This document shows, one piece after another, positions 35,217 to 43,470 of a stretch of DNA of 64,000 nucleotides. The number at the start of each line of letters is the position of its first letter. Position 1 is the stretch's first letter. This DNA comes from Pedobacter mendelii. GTDB taxonomy: Bacteria; Bacteroidota; Bacteroidia; Sphingobacteriales; Sphingobacteriaceae. The notes under the pieces are model-generated. The model ran no database searches and had not been told where the DNA came from. It saw only the letters and a program-made list of their open reading frames with translations. A program made the translations under genes and the position numbers. The DNA lies in the NCBI RefSeq assembly GCF_014635725.1, contig NZ_BMDJ01000001.1, positions 434,001 to 498,000 of the forward strand. The letters are read 5' to 3'.

Positions 35217-36203
35217 ATGAGAGAAATCCAATTTAGAGAAGCCCTACGCGAAGCTATGCAAGAAGAAATGCGTAAAGATGACCGCGTTTTTTTATTAGGT
35301 GAAGAAGTAGCAGAATATAATGGAGCGTACAAAGTGAGTCAAGGTATGCTTGATGAATTCGGTGCGAAACGCATTATCGATACCCCGATTGCCGAATTAG
35401 GTTTCGCAGGTATAGCAACTGGTGCCGCAACAGCTGGCCTTGTTCCAATTGTAGAATTCATGACATTCAACTTTTCATTGGTAGCAATCGACCAAATTAT
35501 CAACGGTGCTGCTAAAATTTTATCAATGAGCGGTGGTCAGTTCTCATGCCCAATGGTTTTCCGTGGTCCAACAGGTAACGCAGGCCAGTTAGGTGCACAA
35601 CACTCTCAAAACTTCGAAAACTGGTTTGCAAACACACCAGGTTTAAAAGTTGTAGTTCCAGCTACACCATATGATGCAAAAGGACTATTAAAACAATCTA
35701 TTATCGATCAAGACCCGGTTATCTTCATGGAATCTGAAGTAATGTATGGCGATAAAGGCGATGTTCCAGCAGAAGAATACTATATTGAGTTAGGTAAAGC
35801 AAACGTAACCAAAGAGGGTACTGATGTAACCATTGTAACTTTCGGCAAAATGTTAACCCGCGTGGTAAACCCGGCCGTAGAAGAATTAACTAAAGAAGGA
35901 ATCAATGTTGAAGTTATCGATTTACGCACCGTTCGCCCTATAGATTATGATACAATCATTGCTTCAGTTAAAAAAACAAACCGTTTAGTAGTGGTAGAAG
36001 AAGCTTGGCCATTAGCATCGCTTTCAGGCGAAATTGCTTTTATGGTTCAAAAACATGCATTCGACTATTTAGATGCACCAGTTTTACGCATTACCTGTGC
36101 CGATGTTCCACTTCCATATTCGCCAACTTTAATCGCCGCTAGCTTACCAAATGCAGAACGTGTTGTTAAAGCTGTTAAAGAAGTAATGTACGTTAAAAAG
36201 TAA
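35217..36203 (+). CDS. pdhB: pyruvate dehydrogenase E1 component, beta subunit
   Basis: 328 residues from ATG 35217 (MREIQFREALREAMQ); an upstream TTG lies inside the -7 promoter box and is rejected. The thiamine-PP E1-beta features are FLLGEEVAEYNGAYKVSQGM, IDTPIAELGFAGIATGAA, FRGPTGNAGQLGAQHSQ and the C-terminal transketolase domain (VEVIDLRTVRPIDYDTI, VVVEEAWPLASL). With the alpha subunit it decarboxylates pyruvate to acetyl-CoA within the dehydrogenase complex. No alpha-subunit, E2 or E3 gene lies beside it; the subunits must be encoded elsewhere. Followed by an intrinsic terminator. Confidence 0.94.
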   Translation: MREIQFREALREAMQEEMRKDDRVFLLGEEVAEYNGAYKVSQGMLDEFGAKRIIDTPIAELGFAGIATGAATAGLVPIVEFMTFNFSLVAIDQIINGAAKILSMSGGQFSCPMVFRGPTGNAGQLGAQHSQNFENWFANTPGLKVVVPATPYDAKGLLKQSIIDQDPVIFMESEVMYGDKGDVPAEEYYIELGKANVTKEGTDVTIVTFGKMLTRVVNPAVEELTKEGINVEVIDLRTVRPIDYDTIIASVKKTNRLVVVEEAWPLASLSGEIAFMVQKHAFDYLDAPVLRITCADVPLPYSPTLIAASLPNAERVVKAVKEVMYVKK

Positions 36204-36214
36204 TTTTAAATTGT

Positions 36215-36235
36215 TAGTCTGAGTTTATCCAAGAC
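36215..36235 (+). repeat. degraded TCTGAGTTT..CAAGAC repeat
   Basis: TAGTCTGAGTTTATCCAAGAC resembles the GTCATTCTGAGC/GTCGAAG word seen at 25794-25817 and 40204-40226, with several differences. It lies between the pdhB stop and its terminator. Confidence 0.35.
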
Positions 36236-36247
36236 TAAAAATATACA

Positions 36248-36279
36248 AATCCTCCAAAAAAATTTGGGGGATTTTTTTT
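36248..36279 (+). terminator. intrinsic terminator after pdhB
   Basis: AATCCTCCAAA and TTTGGGGGATT form an 11-bp stem with one T-G pair, followed by a run of eight T. Confidence 0.85.
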
Positions 36280-36373
36280 GCTTTATACTCTTCCAAATAA
36301 GCTTATATAATTTTATATCTCTTGTAGGGTAAAATAATTTGAAAACCAACGTTCACGAATTTTTCGCGCTCAG

Positions 36374-36431
36374 CAGTCCCGCTGTTTGCTATAGCCTCGC
36401 AGAAAAAGCTCTGTCTGCCGCGTCCATCTGG
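36374..36431 (-). repeat. dispersed intergenic element, copy B (CCCGAT...AGCGGG family)
   Basis: Read on the minus strand it starts CCAGATGGACGCGG and ends CTATAGCAAACAGCGGGACTG. The interior GAGCTTTTTCTGCGAGGCTATAG matches copy A at 22045-22099. It fills the middle of the 326-base spacer 36204-36529, of which the left part is the pdhB terminator and the rest is plain A/T-rich DNA. Confidence 0.65.
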
Positions 36432-36529
36432 TTTATTTAACAAAAGCTTGTTTAAAAAATGCAGTTCTCTTCCTGCCTAAATCCTAAAAATCAAACGGTA
36501 ATTTTTACCTTCGCTAAAAAACACATCCA

Positions 36530-37105
36530 ATGTCCGATAATTACATAGCTGAGCAAACATTCAACAAAGAAGATTTTAATTCAAAAGCATTACCAAAAGC
36601 AGAATACGAAAATTGTAAATTTACTAACTGCAACTTCTCCAACTCAGATTTGAGCGGTATAAAATTTCTTAATTGTGAATTCATTTCATGTAACTTAAGT
36701 TTAGCAAACTTGACCAAAACTTCATTTAATGACATTATTTTTGGCGATTGTAAAATGCTTGGACTCCGTTTCGAAAACTGTAACGATTTCGGTTTAGCTT
36801 TCAGTTTTGACAATTGCAAATTAGACCACTCCTCTTTTTATAAGCTAAAACTAAAGAAAACCAATTTCAAAAATACCCAGCTTCATGAAGTCGATTTTTC
36901 GGAGTGCGATTTGGCAAATGCTATTTTCGACAACTGCGATTTACTCAGCGCAACGTTTGATAGAACGATTTTAGAAAAAGCCGATTTCAGGAGAGCATAC
37001 AATTTTTCAATCGACCCTGATAACAATCGCATTAAAAAAGCAAAGTTTTCTAAATCCAGTTTAGCAGGCCTTTTGCACAAATACGACATCCAGATTAGTG
37101 AATAA
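36530..37105 (+). CDS. pentapeptide-repeat protein
   Basis: 191 residues. Repeating five-residue units with a central Leu/Phe and small neighbours dominate residues 10-170 (NCNFS NSDLS GIKFL NCEFI, later FSECD LANAI FDNCD). These form a right-handed quadrilateral beta-helix. Family members can mimic DNA and protect gyrase (Qnr, MfpA), but many have no known role; nothing here favours one. The C-terminus is short and non-repetitive (LLHKYDIQISE). Cytosolic, single gene; the next gene begins 42 bp downstream. Confidence 0.85.
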   Translation: MSDNYIAEQTFNKEDFNSKALPKAEYENCKFTNCNFSNSDLSGIKFLNCEFISCNLSLANLTKTSFNDIIFGDCKMLGLRFENCNDFGLAFSFDNCKLDHSSFYKLKLKKTNFKNTQLHEVDFSECDLANAIFDNCDLLSATFDRTILEKADFRRAYNFSIDPDNNRIKKAKFSKSSLAGLLHKYDIQISE

Positions 37106-37147
37106 ATTAATTCAAGTTTTGTATTTTCATATCAAGATTTAAATGCT

Positions 37148-37522
37148 ATGGAAAAACCAGAACCAAAAACAATTGATGAATACATTGCCATATTTCCACT
37201 AAAAACTCAGCAAATTCTACAACAAATTCGCGAAACCATTCATAAAGCTGTACCAAATGCAAAAGAGGTAATTAGTTATAAAATGCCAGCCTTTAAACAA
37301 AATCATGTTTTGGTTTATTTCGCCGCTTACAAAAAACATATTGGTTTTTATCCAACTGGTTCGGGCATCGAAGCTTTTCAGCACGAATTTGGAAATTACA
37401 AATGGAGTAAAGGAGCTGTTCAGTTCCCAATAGATAAACCCATACCTTTAGATTTAATTACGAGAATAACCAAATTTAAAGCAGAAAAGGATTTGGAGAA
37501 AATATCGAAAAAGAAAAAATAA
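37148..37522 (+). CDS. DUF1801 / YdhG-like iron-chaperone-fold protein
   Basis: 124 residues. The family markers are TIDEYIAIFPLKTQQILQQ at the start, PNAKEVISYKMPAFKQN, YFAAYKKHIGFYPTGSG and WSKGAVQFPIDKPIPLDLI. The fold is that of frataxin-like YdhG/DUF1801 proteins, some described as intracellular iron chaperones; for this protein the iron role is only inferred from family. Poly-Lys C-terminus. It may be co-transcribed with the pentapeptide gene. Confidence 0.85.
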   Translation: MEKPEPKTIDEYIAIFPLKTQQILQQIRETIHKAVPNAKEVISYKMPAFKQNHVLVYFAAYKKHIGFYPTGSGIEAFQHEFGNYKWSKGAVQFPIDKPIPLDLITRITKFKAEKDLEKISKKKK

Positions 37523-37581
37523 CTTTTAACTTTTTCTACACCAAGCAACCAAAAATAACAGCAATATCCAAGCTATCTAAA

Positions 37582-37709
37582 CGGGATTGAAGCGGTATAC
37601 TTTTAAAATAGTAGCAACTCTGAATATGTTGTCATCAGCAACAGATGAAACAGATGCTTCATGCCTCAAAAGCAGAAGCTGTTTTTAAAAGATATAGCGT
37701 AAAGCCCGA
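37582..37709 (+). repeat. dispersed intergenic element, copy C (CCCGAT...AGCGGG family)
   Basis: Starts CGGGATTGAAGCGGTATAC and ends AAAAGATATAGCGTAAAGCCCG. The left end is almost identical to copy D (43109). The interior, about 85 bases, contains a hairpin around AAAAGCAGAAGCTGTTTTT. It occupies the first half of the 376-base spacer before tex. Confidence 0.65.
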
Positions 37710-37762
37710 CTAACATTCAATTATACCATGTCATTGCTTTCCGAAAAAATGGAAACTACAAA

Positions 37763-37870
37763 ATCTTAAAAATCCTTAAATCCCGCAAATCCTGGTATGC
37801 GAAGCGATTAATTACCAATAATTTCAGTGGAAAACTTCATCTTAAAAATCCTTAAATCCCACAAATCCTG
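37763..37870 (+). repeat. 32-bp direct repeat upstream of tex
   Basis: Positions 37763-37794 and 37839-37870 carry the same 32-base word (ATCTTAAAAATCCTTAAATC, then CC.CAAATCCTG) with one difference, 44 bases apart. The second copy ends about 28 bases before the Tex start codon. No protein is encoded. Its nature is unknown; it is a direct rather than inverted repeat, unlike the other spacers. Confidence 0.75.
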
Positions 37871-37898
37871 ATTAGCTTTGCCCCTTTAATTTTTGAAT

Positions 37899-40190
37899 AT
37901 GTTAGCTCACCATAAAACAATTGCAACCGAATTAAAAGTTGCAGAAAAACAAGTTACCGCAACCGTAAACTTACTAGACGAAGGTGCAACCGTGCCATTT
38001 ATTTCGCGTTACCGCAAGGAATTAACGGGCAGTTTAGATGAAGTTCAGGTTGCGGCAATACGCGATAGGGTTTTGCAATTACGTGATTTAGACAAGCGCC
38101 GCGAAGCCATTTTAAAATCAATGATTGAGCTTGGAAAGCTAACGCAAGAGCTTGAAAATAAAATAAACGAAGCAGAAACCATTTCGCTTTTAGAGGATAT
38201 TTATTTGCCTTACAAACCGAAACGCAAAACCCGTGCTTCGATGGCGAAAGAAAAAGGTTTGGAGCCTTTGGCTTTACAAATTTTCGACCAGCAGAATTTC
38301 GATTTAGAAGCTCTGGCAGATACATTCATTGATGCAGAGAAAGGAGTAAATTCTTTGGATGAAGCTTTGGCCGGCGCTCGCGACATCATTGCAGAGATGA
38401 TATCAGAAAATGCAGAAGCCAGAACTAAAATGCGTATCTATTTTCAGGAAAAAGCAGTTTTTAAATCTGAAGTAATTAAAGGAAAAGAAGAAGAGGGCAT
38501 AAAATATAAGGATTACTTTGAGTGGAACGAGCCTGTGAAAACTGCAGCTTCGCACCGCGTTTTAGCTATGCGCCGTGGCGAGAAAGAATTGATTTTACGT
38601 TTAGACGCTTTACCGCCTACTGAAGATGCTTTAACAATTTTAGAAAACCAATTTATTACGGCTAACAACAGTGCATCGAAGCAAGTTCAGCAAGCATTGG
38701 AAAATGGTTATAAACGTTTGTTAGAACCTGCAATGGAAACTGAGCTTCGTGTATTAACCAAACAAAAAGCAGATGAAGAAGCCATACGGGTTTTTGCAGA
38801 AAATGCTCGCCAATTGTTACTTTCTGCGCCAATGGGGCAAAAAAATGTACTGGCTATCGACCCTGGTTTTCGTACAGGCTGTAAGGTTGTTTGTTTAGAT
38901 AAGCAAGGTCAACTGTTGGAAAACACCGCAATTTACCCACATACCGGACAAGGAAACATAAAAAATGCTGAAGTAGTTATTCGAGAACTTTGTAAGAAAT
39001 ACGATATCGAAGCTATCGCAATAGGAAATGGTACAGCAGGTAGAGAAACAGAAGCTTTTGTCCGTGGATTAAACTTGCCAAATACCACTATTGTAATGGT
39101 AAATGAAAGTGGTGCATCAATTTACTCGGCATCTGATGTTGCCCGAGAAGAATTTCCTACACAGGATATTACCGTTCGTGGAGCTGTTTCAATCGGTCGC
39201 AGATTAATGGATCCCTTAGCTGAACTGGTAAAAATCGACCCAAAATCTATCGGCGTTGGGCAATACCAACACGATGTTGACCAAAATAAATTACAAGCCA
39301 GCTTGGATGATACAGTAATTAGTGCCGTAAACGCGGTTGGTGTGGAGTTAAATACGGCATCGAAACAGATTTTAGCCTATGTTTCAGGCTTGGGGCCAAC
39401 TTTAGCACAAAACATTGTTGATTACAGAAACACACATGGTGCTTTTAAAAACCGAGAAAGCTTGAAAAAAGTTCCTCGTTTGGGTGATAAAGCTTACGAA
39501 CAAGCAGCAGGTTTTTTACGCATCCGCAATGCCGACAATGTCTTAGACATAAGTGGCGTTCACCCTGAGCGTTATGATGTTGTAGCTAAAATGGCTAAAG
39601 ATTTAGGCACAACCGTTTCAGTTTTGATGAAAGATACGCAGTTGCAAAAACAGATTAAATTGCAGCAATATGTTTCGGATGAAATTGGTTTACCAACCTT
39701 AACCGATATTTTGAAAGAACTCGCAAAACCTGGTCGCGATCCGCGTGAGCAATTCGAGGCTTTCAGTTTTACCGATGGTGTAAATGAAATCGGTGATTTA
39801 ATAATCGGAATGAAGCTTCCAGGCATTGTAACTAACATTACTAATTTTGGTGCTTTTGTAGATATCGGCGTTCATCAAGACGGCTTAGTACATACCAGCC
39901 AATTGGCAAATCGATTTGTAGCTAACGCAAATGATATTGTTAAAGTTCATCAAAAAGTTGAGGTGACGGTAATGGAAGTTGATGCGGCTCGTAAAAGAAT
40001 TTCGCTGTCGATGAAGACGGAAGTTAGTCCGAAGTCGGAAGTTCGCAGTCGGGAGCCTAAAGTGCAGAATCAAAAGCAAGAGTATAAACCGAATAATCAG
40101 AAGCAAAACTTCAAACCACGTAATGAACCAAAAGATGTAGACGGAGATTTACAAGAAAAATTGGCGAAGCTGAAAGGAATGTTTAAATAG
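37899..40190 (+). CDS. tex: Tex family RNA-binding transcription accessory protein
   Basis: 763 residues from ATG 37899 (a TTG two codons earlier extends the frame). The Tex N-terminal helical domain (FISRYRKELTGSLDEVQV, LYLPYKPKRKTRA-like) is followed by the YqgF-like RNase H fold (VLAIDPGFRTGCKVV), helix-hairpin-helix repeats (GAFKNRESLKKVPRLGDKAYEQ) and the S1 RNA-binding domain (GIVTNITNFGAFVDIGVHQDG, about residues 645-715). The C-terminal 50 residues are charged and disordered. Tex binds RNA or DNA nonspecifically and affects transcription and stress tolerance. Monocistronic. Confidence 0.93.
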   Translation: MLAHHKTIATELKVAEKQVTATVNLLDEGATVPFISRYRKELTGSLDEVQVAAIRDRVLQLRDLDKRREAILKSMIELGKLTQELENKINEAETISLLEDIYLPYKPKRKTRASMAKEKGLEPLALQIFDQQNFDLEALADTFIDAEKGVNSLDEALAGARDIIAEMISENAEARTKMRIYFQEKAVFKSEVIKGKEEEGIKYKDYFEWNEPVKTAASHRVLAMRRGEKELILRLDALPPTEDALTILENQFITANNSASKQVQQALENGYKRLLEPAMETELRVLTKQKADEEAIRVFAENARQLLLSAPMGQKNVLAIDPGFRTGCKVVCLDKQGQLLENTAIYPHTGQGNIKNAEVVIRELCKKYDIEAIAIGNGTAGRETEAFVRGLNLPNTTIVMVNESGASIYSASDVAREEFPTQDITVRGAVSIGRRLMDPLAELVKIDPKSIGVGQYQHDVDQNKLQASLDDTVISAVNAVGVELNTASKQILAYVSGLGPTLAQNIVDYRNTHGAFKNRESLKKVPRLGDKAYEQAAGFLRIRNADNVLDISGVHPERYDVVAKMAKDLGTTVSVLMKDTQLQKQIKLQQYVSDEIGLPTLTDILKELAKPGRDPREQFEAFSFTDGVNEIGDLIIGMKLPGIVTNITNFGAFVDIGVHQDGLVHTSQLANRFVANANDIVKVHQKVEVTVMEVDAARKRISLSMKTEVSPKSEVRSREPKVQNQKQEYKPNNQKQNFKPRNEPKDVDGDLQEKLAKLKGMFK

Positions 40191-40203
40191 TAGTTCAAAA
40201 TTT

Positions 40204-40258
40204 TCATACTGAGTTTGTCTAAGTACTTTTAGTGGTCTTCGACAGGCTCAGACTGACA
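40204..40258. repeat. TGAGC..GTCGAAG palindromic repeat, both arms
   Basis: The left arm TCATACTGAGTTTGTCTAAG and the right arm CTTCGACAGGCTCAGACTGA are imperfect inverted copies around a short centre. It lies between the convergent tex and mscS genes and could act as a shared transcription stop, though it has no T-run. Confidence 0.65.
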
Positions 40259-40264
40259 ATCTAT

Positions 40265-41344
40265 CTATATCCCATCAAGCTTATCCTTAAACTCCAGCCT
40301 TTTCTTTGGTAAACTTTCAGGATAATTGGTTTGAATAAAGGCAATCATCGCTTCGCGGATATTACACCGTAAATCAAAAGCACGGGAGGAATTTGAAGCA
40401 CTCATTAAAAAACGAACTTCGATCGAGCCGTCTTTAGTGCTATCGGTAACCTGAACCACATTTACTCTTTTATCCCAAAGCAGATTTGAACTTAAAAGCC
40501 TAGTCATTTCCTGACGAAGCGGTTCGATGGGAATGGTATAATCAAGGTAGAGAAAAACTGTTCCGAGTAAATCAGCTGAAACCCTTGTCCAATTTTGAAA
40601 TGGTTTTTCAATAAAATAAGTTATAGGCAAGATCAATCTCCTCTGGTCCCAAATATTTACAACAACATACGTTAACGTAATTTCTTCAACCTTTCCCCAT
40701 TCCCCCTCCACAATTAAAACATCATCAATTCGGATGGGTTGCGTAAACGCGATTTGAAAACCAGCCAATAAATTACCGAGTGATTTTTGGGCTGCAAAAC
40801 CAATAATAATTCCTCCGATACCAACTCCAGTAAGTAGCCCGGCTCCTATTTTCCGCATACTTTCGAAGCTTAATAAAATAATTGCAGCAGTAATTAGAAT
40901 TATTAACGAAACAATAAACTTACGTACAAATTGAAGTTGTGTTCTTATTTTTCTTTCTTTTAAATTATTCTCTTTGTTTAAATCATATTTTAGATAAAAA
41001 TAATCTTCAAGAACATTAATAAAACGAATCAGGATTAAAGCAAATGTAACAGTCAATGCTATTTCTAACGTTTTCGTTAGTGGCAATCGCCAGGCAGCAC
41101 TCATTACCATCAACGACGACGAAAAGTTTAAAAACAAAAGTGGAATAAATAAACCTATCGGATTTCTAAGGTGCTTGATGGTTGATTTAATAATAATTGA
41201 ACTCCACCAACGTGATAACAGCAAGAATAATTTATGAATGATAAACTTTACGAAAGCACCTATTATTAATGCTACTATACCAATTATAATATTTTTTAAA
41301 AACAGAGGAATGGGATAACCGAAAATATTATCGAGATACTGCAT
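40265..41344 (-). CDS. MscS-family mechanosensitive ion channel
   Basis: 359 residues. Four to five transmembrane helices (about residues 15-40, 60-85, 90-110, 140-165) precede the pore-lining helix, whose Gly/Ala pattern is GVGIGGIIIGFAAQKSLGNLLAGF (about residue 175). The cytoplasmic beta domain starts RIDDVLIVEGEWGKVEEIT. The C-terminal alpha/beta domain carries VRFLMSASNSSRAFDLRCNIREA. Inner-membrane, tension-gated channel protecting against osmotic downshock. The start MQYLDNIFGYPIPLFLKN is at 41344. Convergent with tex. Confidence 0.9.
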   Translation of the reverse strand: MQYLDNIFGYPIPLFLKNIIIGIVALIIGAFVKFIIHKLFLLLSRWWSSIIIKSTIKHLRNPIGLFIPLLFLNFSSSLMVMSAAWRLPLTKTLEIALTVTFALILIRFINVLEDYFYLKYDLNKENNLKERKIRTQLQFVRKFIVSLIILITAAIILLSFESMRKIGAGLLTGVGIGGIIIGFAAQKSLGNLLAGFQIAFTQPIRIDDVLIVEGEWGKVEEITLTYVVVNIWDQRRLILPITYFIEKPFQNWTRVSADLLGTVFLYLDYTIPIEPLRQEMTRLLSSNLLWDKRVNVVQVTDSTKDGSIEVRFLMSASNSSRAFDLRCNIREAMIAFIQTNYPESLPKKRLEFKDKLDGI

Positions 41345-41462
41345 ACATTAAATTTGATGGTTAAGGATTTAACAACAGCTATTGGATATTGTTTGAGGTC
41401 ACAAATTGTGGCCTCAAATCCAAATCAATTTTTGTATCTTACATTTTAAATCCAAAAATGAT

Positions 41463-41999
41463 ATGACAGCTAAACAAAAGCTCTCAATCATCCCTGAAAA
41501 TATTTTAGTTAACAAAATTTATGAAATCCGTGGGCATAAAGTTATGCTCGATAGTGATTTGGCGGAGCTTTATGGAGTTGAAACGAAAAGATTAAATGAG
41601 CAAATACATAGGAATCAAGATAGATTCCCAGAAGATTTTATGTTCCAACTTACGGAAAGTGAATGGCAAAACTTGAAGACGCAAATTGCGACTTCAAGTT
41701 GGGGTGGAAGAAGAAAACTTTCCTTTGCTTTCACCGAACATGGTGTGTTTATGCTTTCTAATGTTTTAAATAACCAACAAGCAATACAGGTAAACATTCA
41801 AATTGTAAGAATATTTACAAGATTGTGAAAATGTTGAACTAAAATATGAGATTGAAGACATTAAAATGAAACTCAACAATCAAGATAAATCAACAATCAA
41901 GATAAAAACATTGAATTGGTTTTTACTTACTTAGATAAGTTGATGGAAAAGAAAATTGAACCAAGAAAAAGGATTGGATTTAAACCTGAAGATTTGTAG
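41463..41999 (+). pseudogene. ORF6N-domain gene with two frame lesions
   Basis: From ATG 41463 the first ~119 codons encode an ORF6N DNA-binding-type domain (ILVNKIYEIRGHKVMLDSDL, ELYGVETKRLNEQIHRN, FAFTEHGVFMLSNVLN), ending RIFTRL at the stop near 41826. The rest of the usual protein is present but split. Frame +1 reads CENVELKYEIEDIKMKLNNQDK from 41824, then a perfect 17-bp tandem duplication (41873-41889 repeated at 41890-41906) shifts the frame. The original frame then continues NIELVFTYLDKLMEKK and ends GFKPEDL at TAG 41997-41999. Two lesions, so almost certainly non-functional at full length. ORF6N proteins are phage/mobile-element associated. Confidence 0.8.
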
Positions 42000-42006
42000 A
42001 TAATGA

Positions 42007-42249
42007 CTAAATTTTACCGTTATGCAAGTCCCAGATAGGAAAACACATTTCAAAATCATTCCATTCGATATCACCGAATTCAATATTGAAGTTTTTAAAC
42101 GCTTCTATTTCTAAGTATTTACTGGACATTGGATTTTTAGATGATTTTAAAAAATCTCCAAAATCAACTATTTGACTTACACCATCAGAAAATTCAAATG
42201 CTATTTTATAATCTTGCAAGTATTCGGCTTTATTAATTTCTATAACCAT
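42007..42249 (-). CDS. DUF2442 domain-containing protein
   Basis: 80 residues. INKAEYLQDYKIAFEFSDGVSQIVDF and SKYLEIEAFKNFNIEFGDIEWNDFE are characteristic of DUF2442, a small beta/alpha domain often paired with a DUF4160 protein in toxin-antitoxin-like modules. No DUF4160 partner is visible here; the neighbour downstream is the ORF6N pseudogene and the neighbour upstream is a lipoprotein. Function unknown. The frame ends eight bases from the pseudogene stop, convergent. Confidence 0.75.
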   Translation of the reverse strand: MVIEINKAEYLQDYKIAFEFSDGVSQIVDFGDFLKSSKNPMSSKYLEIEAFKNFNIEFGDIEWNDFEMCFPIWDLHNGKI

Positions 42250-42310
42250 GATTATAATTTTTAGCTATTACTTCAGTTGGGGATAGGTTTTTCTATTGAT
42301 ATGTGATTAA

Positions 42311-42973
42311 TTAAAGTTCTTCATACTCAATGAGCTTCTCATTTTTATCGAAAAAGAATTTCATTTTATATAACTCATTATTGATTCTGTAAAGACCATA
42401 ATATATAAATCCAAAAATCTCTTTGTCTTTTTTCTTTTCAATATCAATGTATTTGTAAATGGAATCTCTACTTTTTAGATTTTTAAATTTCTCGTAAGCA
42501 CTAAGTTCTTCAACCAGTTTCTTTTGAAACTTATTCTCATAAATAAATTTTTGGCGAAAGTCCGAATAACTTTCATTTACAATTGCATTTAAGAAAATAT
42601 TTGGTGTACTATTAAAATCTGTATAATTAACATTATCCTCACGAATATATTCATGCAATTTTCTCGAAAACGGCTGATACAACCAATCCATATCTTTGTA
42701 AAAATCTGCATTATAATTAGAAGCAGTTGTATCGACAGTGACAGGTGTTTCATCTTCAGAATATTCAATAAAAGAATTCGTCATTTTTATTGAATGATAA
42801 TCTGTTACATACACTGTATCATACAGGTTTAGATTTACTAATTCGTACTTGCTTTTATCAAATTTATTGGCTGTATGATTAAGAAAATCATAGATTTCTT
42901 TTTCCTTTTTATCTTTTGTTTTGCATGAAACTAAGATTACCAACAGAATTGAGAGAGTTAAAATATTTTTCAT
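42311..42973 (-). CDS. hypothetical lipoprotein
   Basis: 220 residues from ATG 42973 (MKNILTLSILLVILVSCKTKDK), chosen because it gives a lipoprotein signal with lipobox LVSC; an upstream ATG at 43015 would add 14 residues. The mature part is acidic and mixed alpha/beta (YDFLNHTANKFDKSKYELVN, YQPFSRKLHEYIRED, IFGFIYYGLYRINNELYKMKFFFDKNEKLIEY). No family recognised. Probably anchored in the inner or outer membrane. Monocistronic, followed by DUF2442 on the same strand at 62 bp. Confidence 0.65.
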   Translation of the reverse strand: MKNILTLSILLVILVSCKTKDKKEKEIYDFLNHTANKFDKSKYELVNLNLYDTVYVTDYHSIKMTNSFIEYSEDETPVTVDTTASNYNADFYKDMDWLYQPFSRKLHEYIREDNVNYTDFNSTPNIFLNAIVNESYSDFRQKFIYENKFQKKLVEELSAYEKFKNLKSRDSIYKYIDIEKKKDKEIFGFIYYGLYRINNELYKMKFFFDKNEKLIEYEEL

Positions 42974-43108
42974 TTTCAAATATAAATAAAACAATAAACT
43001 AACACTAAATCTCATAGTGCTCTTTTAACAAAAAAATCGTTGAAATAAGCAATTTTATTGCAGTTTTTTTATTATCGACAATAGCGTCACAATTCTAATT
43101 TCCCCAAA

Positions 43109-43232
43109 CCCGATTGAAGTGGAAATACTTTTTTGCTGAAACTGAAAAATGAAATTGCTTCGTCGTACCCACTAGCAACTAAGAATATAAAAGCAGGTGC
43201 TTTAACAAAAAAGATTGGAACAAAAAGCGGGG
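43109..43232 (+). repeat. dispersed intergenic element, copy D (CCCGAT...AGCGGG family)
   Basis: Starts CCCGATTGAAGTGGAAATAC and ends CAAAAAAGATTGGAACAAAAAGCGGGG. CTTTTTTG near the left end can pair with CAAAAAAG near the right end to form the base of a long hairpin. The minus-strand open frame across it (43087-43275) lacks any protein-like pattern and is ignored. Together with the hairpin at 43284 and the rplM promoter it fills the ~500-base spacer 42974-43470. Confidence 0.7.
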
Positions 43233-43283
43233 CCGAAGCCAACAAAAGAACTACTGTTATTGCTTTACAAATCACTAAAAAAC

Positions 43284-43318
43284 ACCCCGCCTTGCAGGCA
43301 CCCCTCTAAAAGAGGGGA
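43284..43318. repeat. GC-rich palindrome CCCCTCT-AAA-AGAGGGG
   Basis: CCCCGCCTTGCAGGCA is followed by CCCCTCT (43301-43307), AAA and AGAGGGG (43311-43317). This C/G-block palindrome is of the same type as the two in the rpsB-tsf spacer and stands out in AT-rich DNA. It lies upstream of the rplM promoter. Confidence 0.65.
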
Positions 43319-43385
43319 ATTACCCCTCACGACGACATGACTTTCATATTAAAACTTATAACTTTCAATTTTTTCTTTCCAACTA

Positions 43386-43416
43386 TTTGATAATAAAAGT
43401 TTTCTATCTATCTTTG
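43386..43416 (+). promoter_or_regulatory. rplM promoter (Bacteroidota type)
   Basis: TTTG (43386-43389), 19 bases, TATCTTTG (43409-43416): an exact fit to TTTG-n19-TAnnTTTG. It lies about 55 bases before the GTG start of rplM and should drive the rplM-rpsI-rpsB genes. Confidence 0.75.
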
Positions 43417-43470
43417 CAGTCCCAAATTTAATGGGAATAAATAATTGTTTAATAAATTAAATACAAGCAA

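Noticed and set aside
43087..43275. 62-codon minus-strand frame before rplM
   Set aside because: It coincides with dispersed repeat copy D, and its hydrophobic translation is produced by the repeat's A/T runs.
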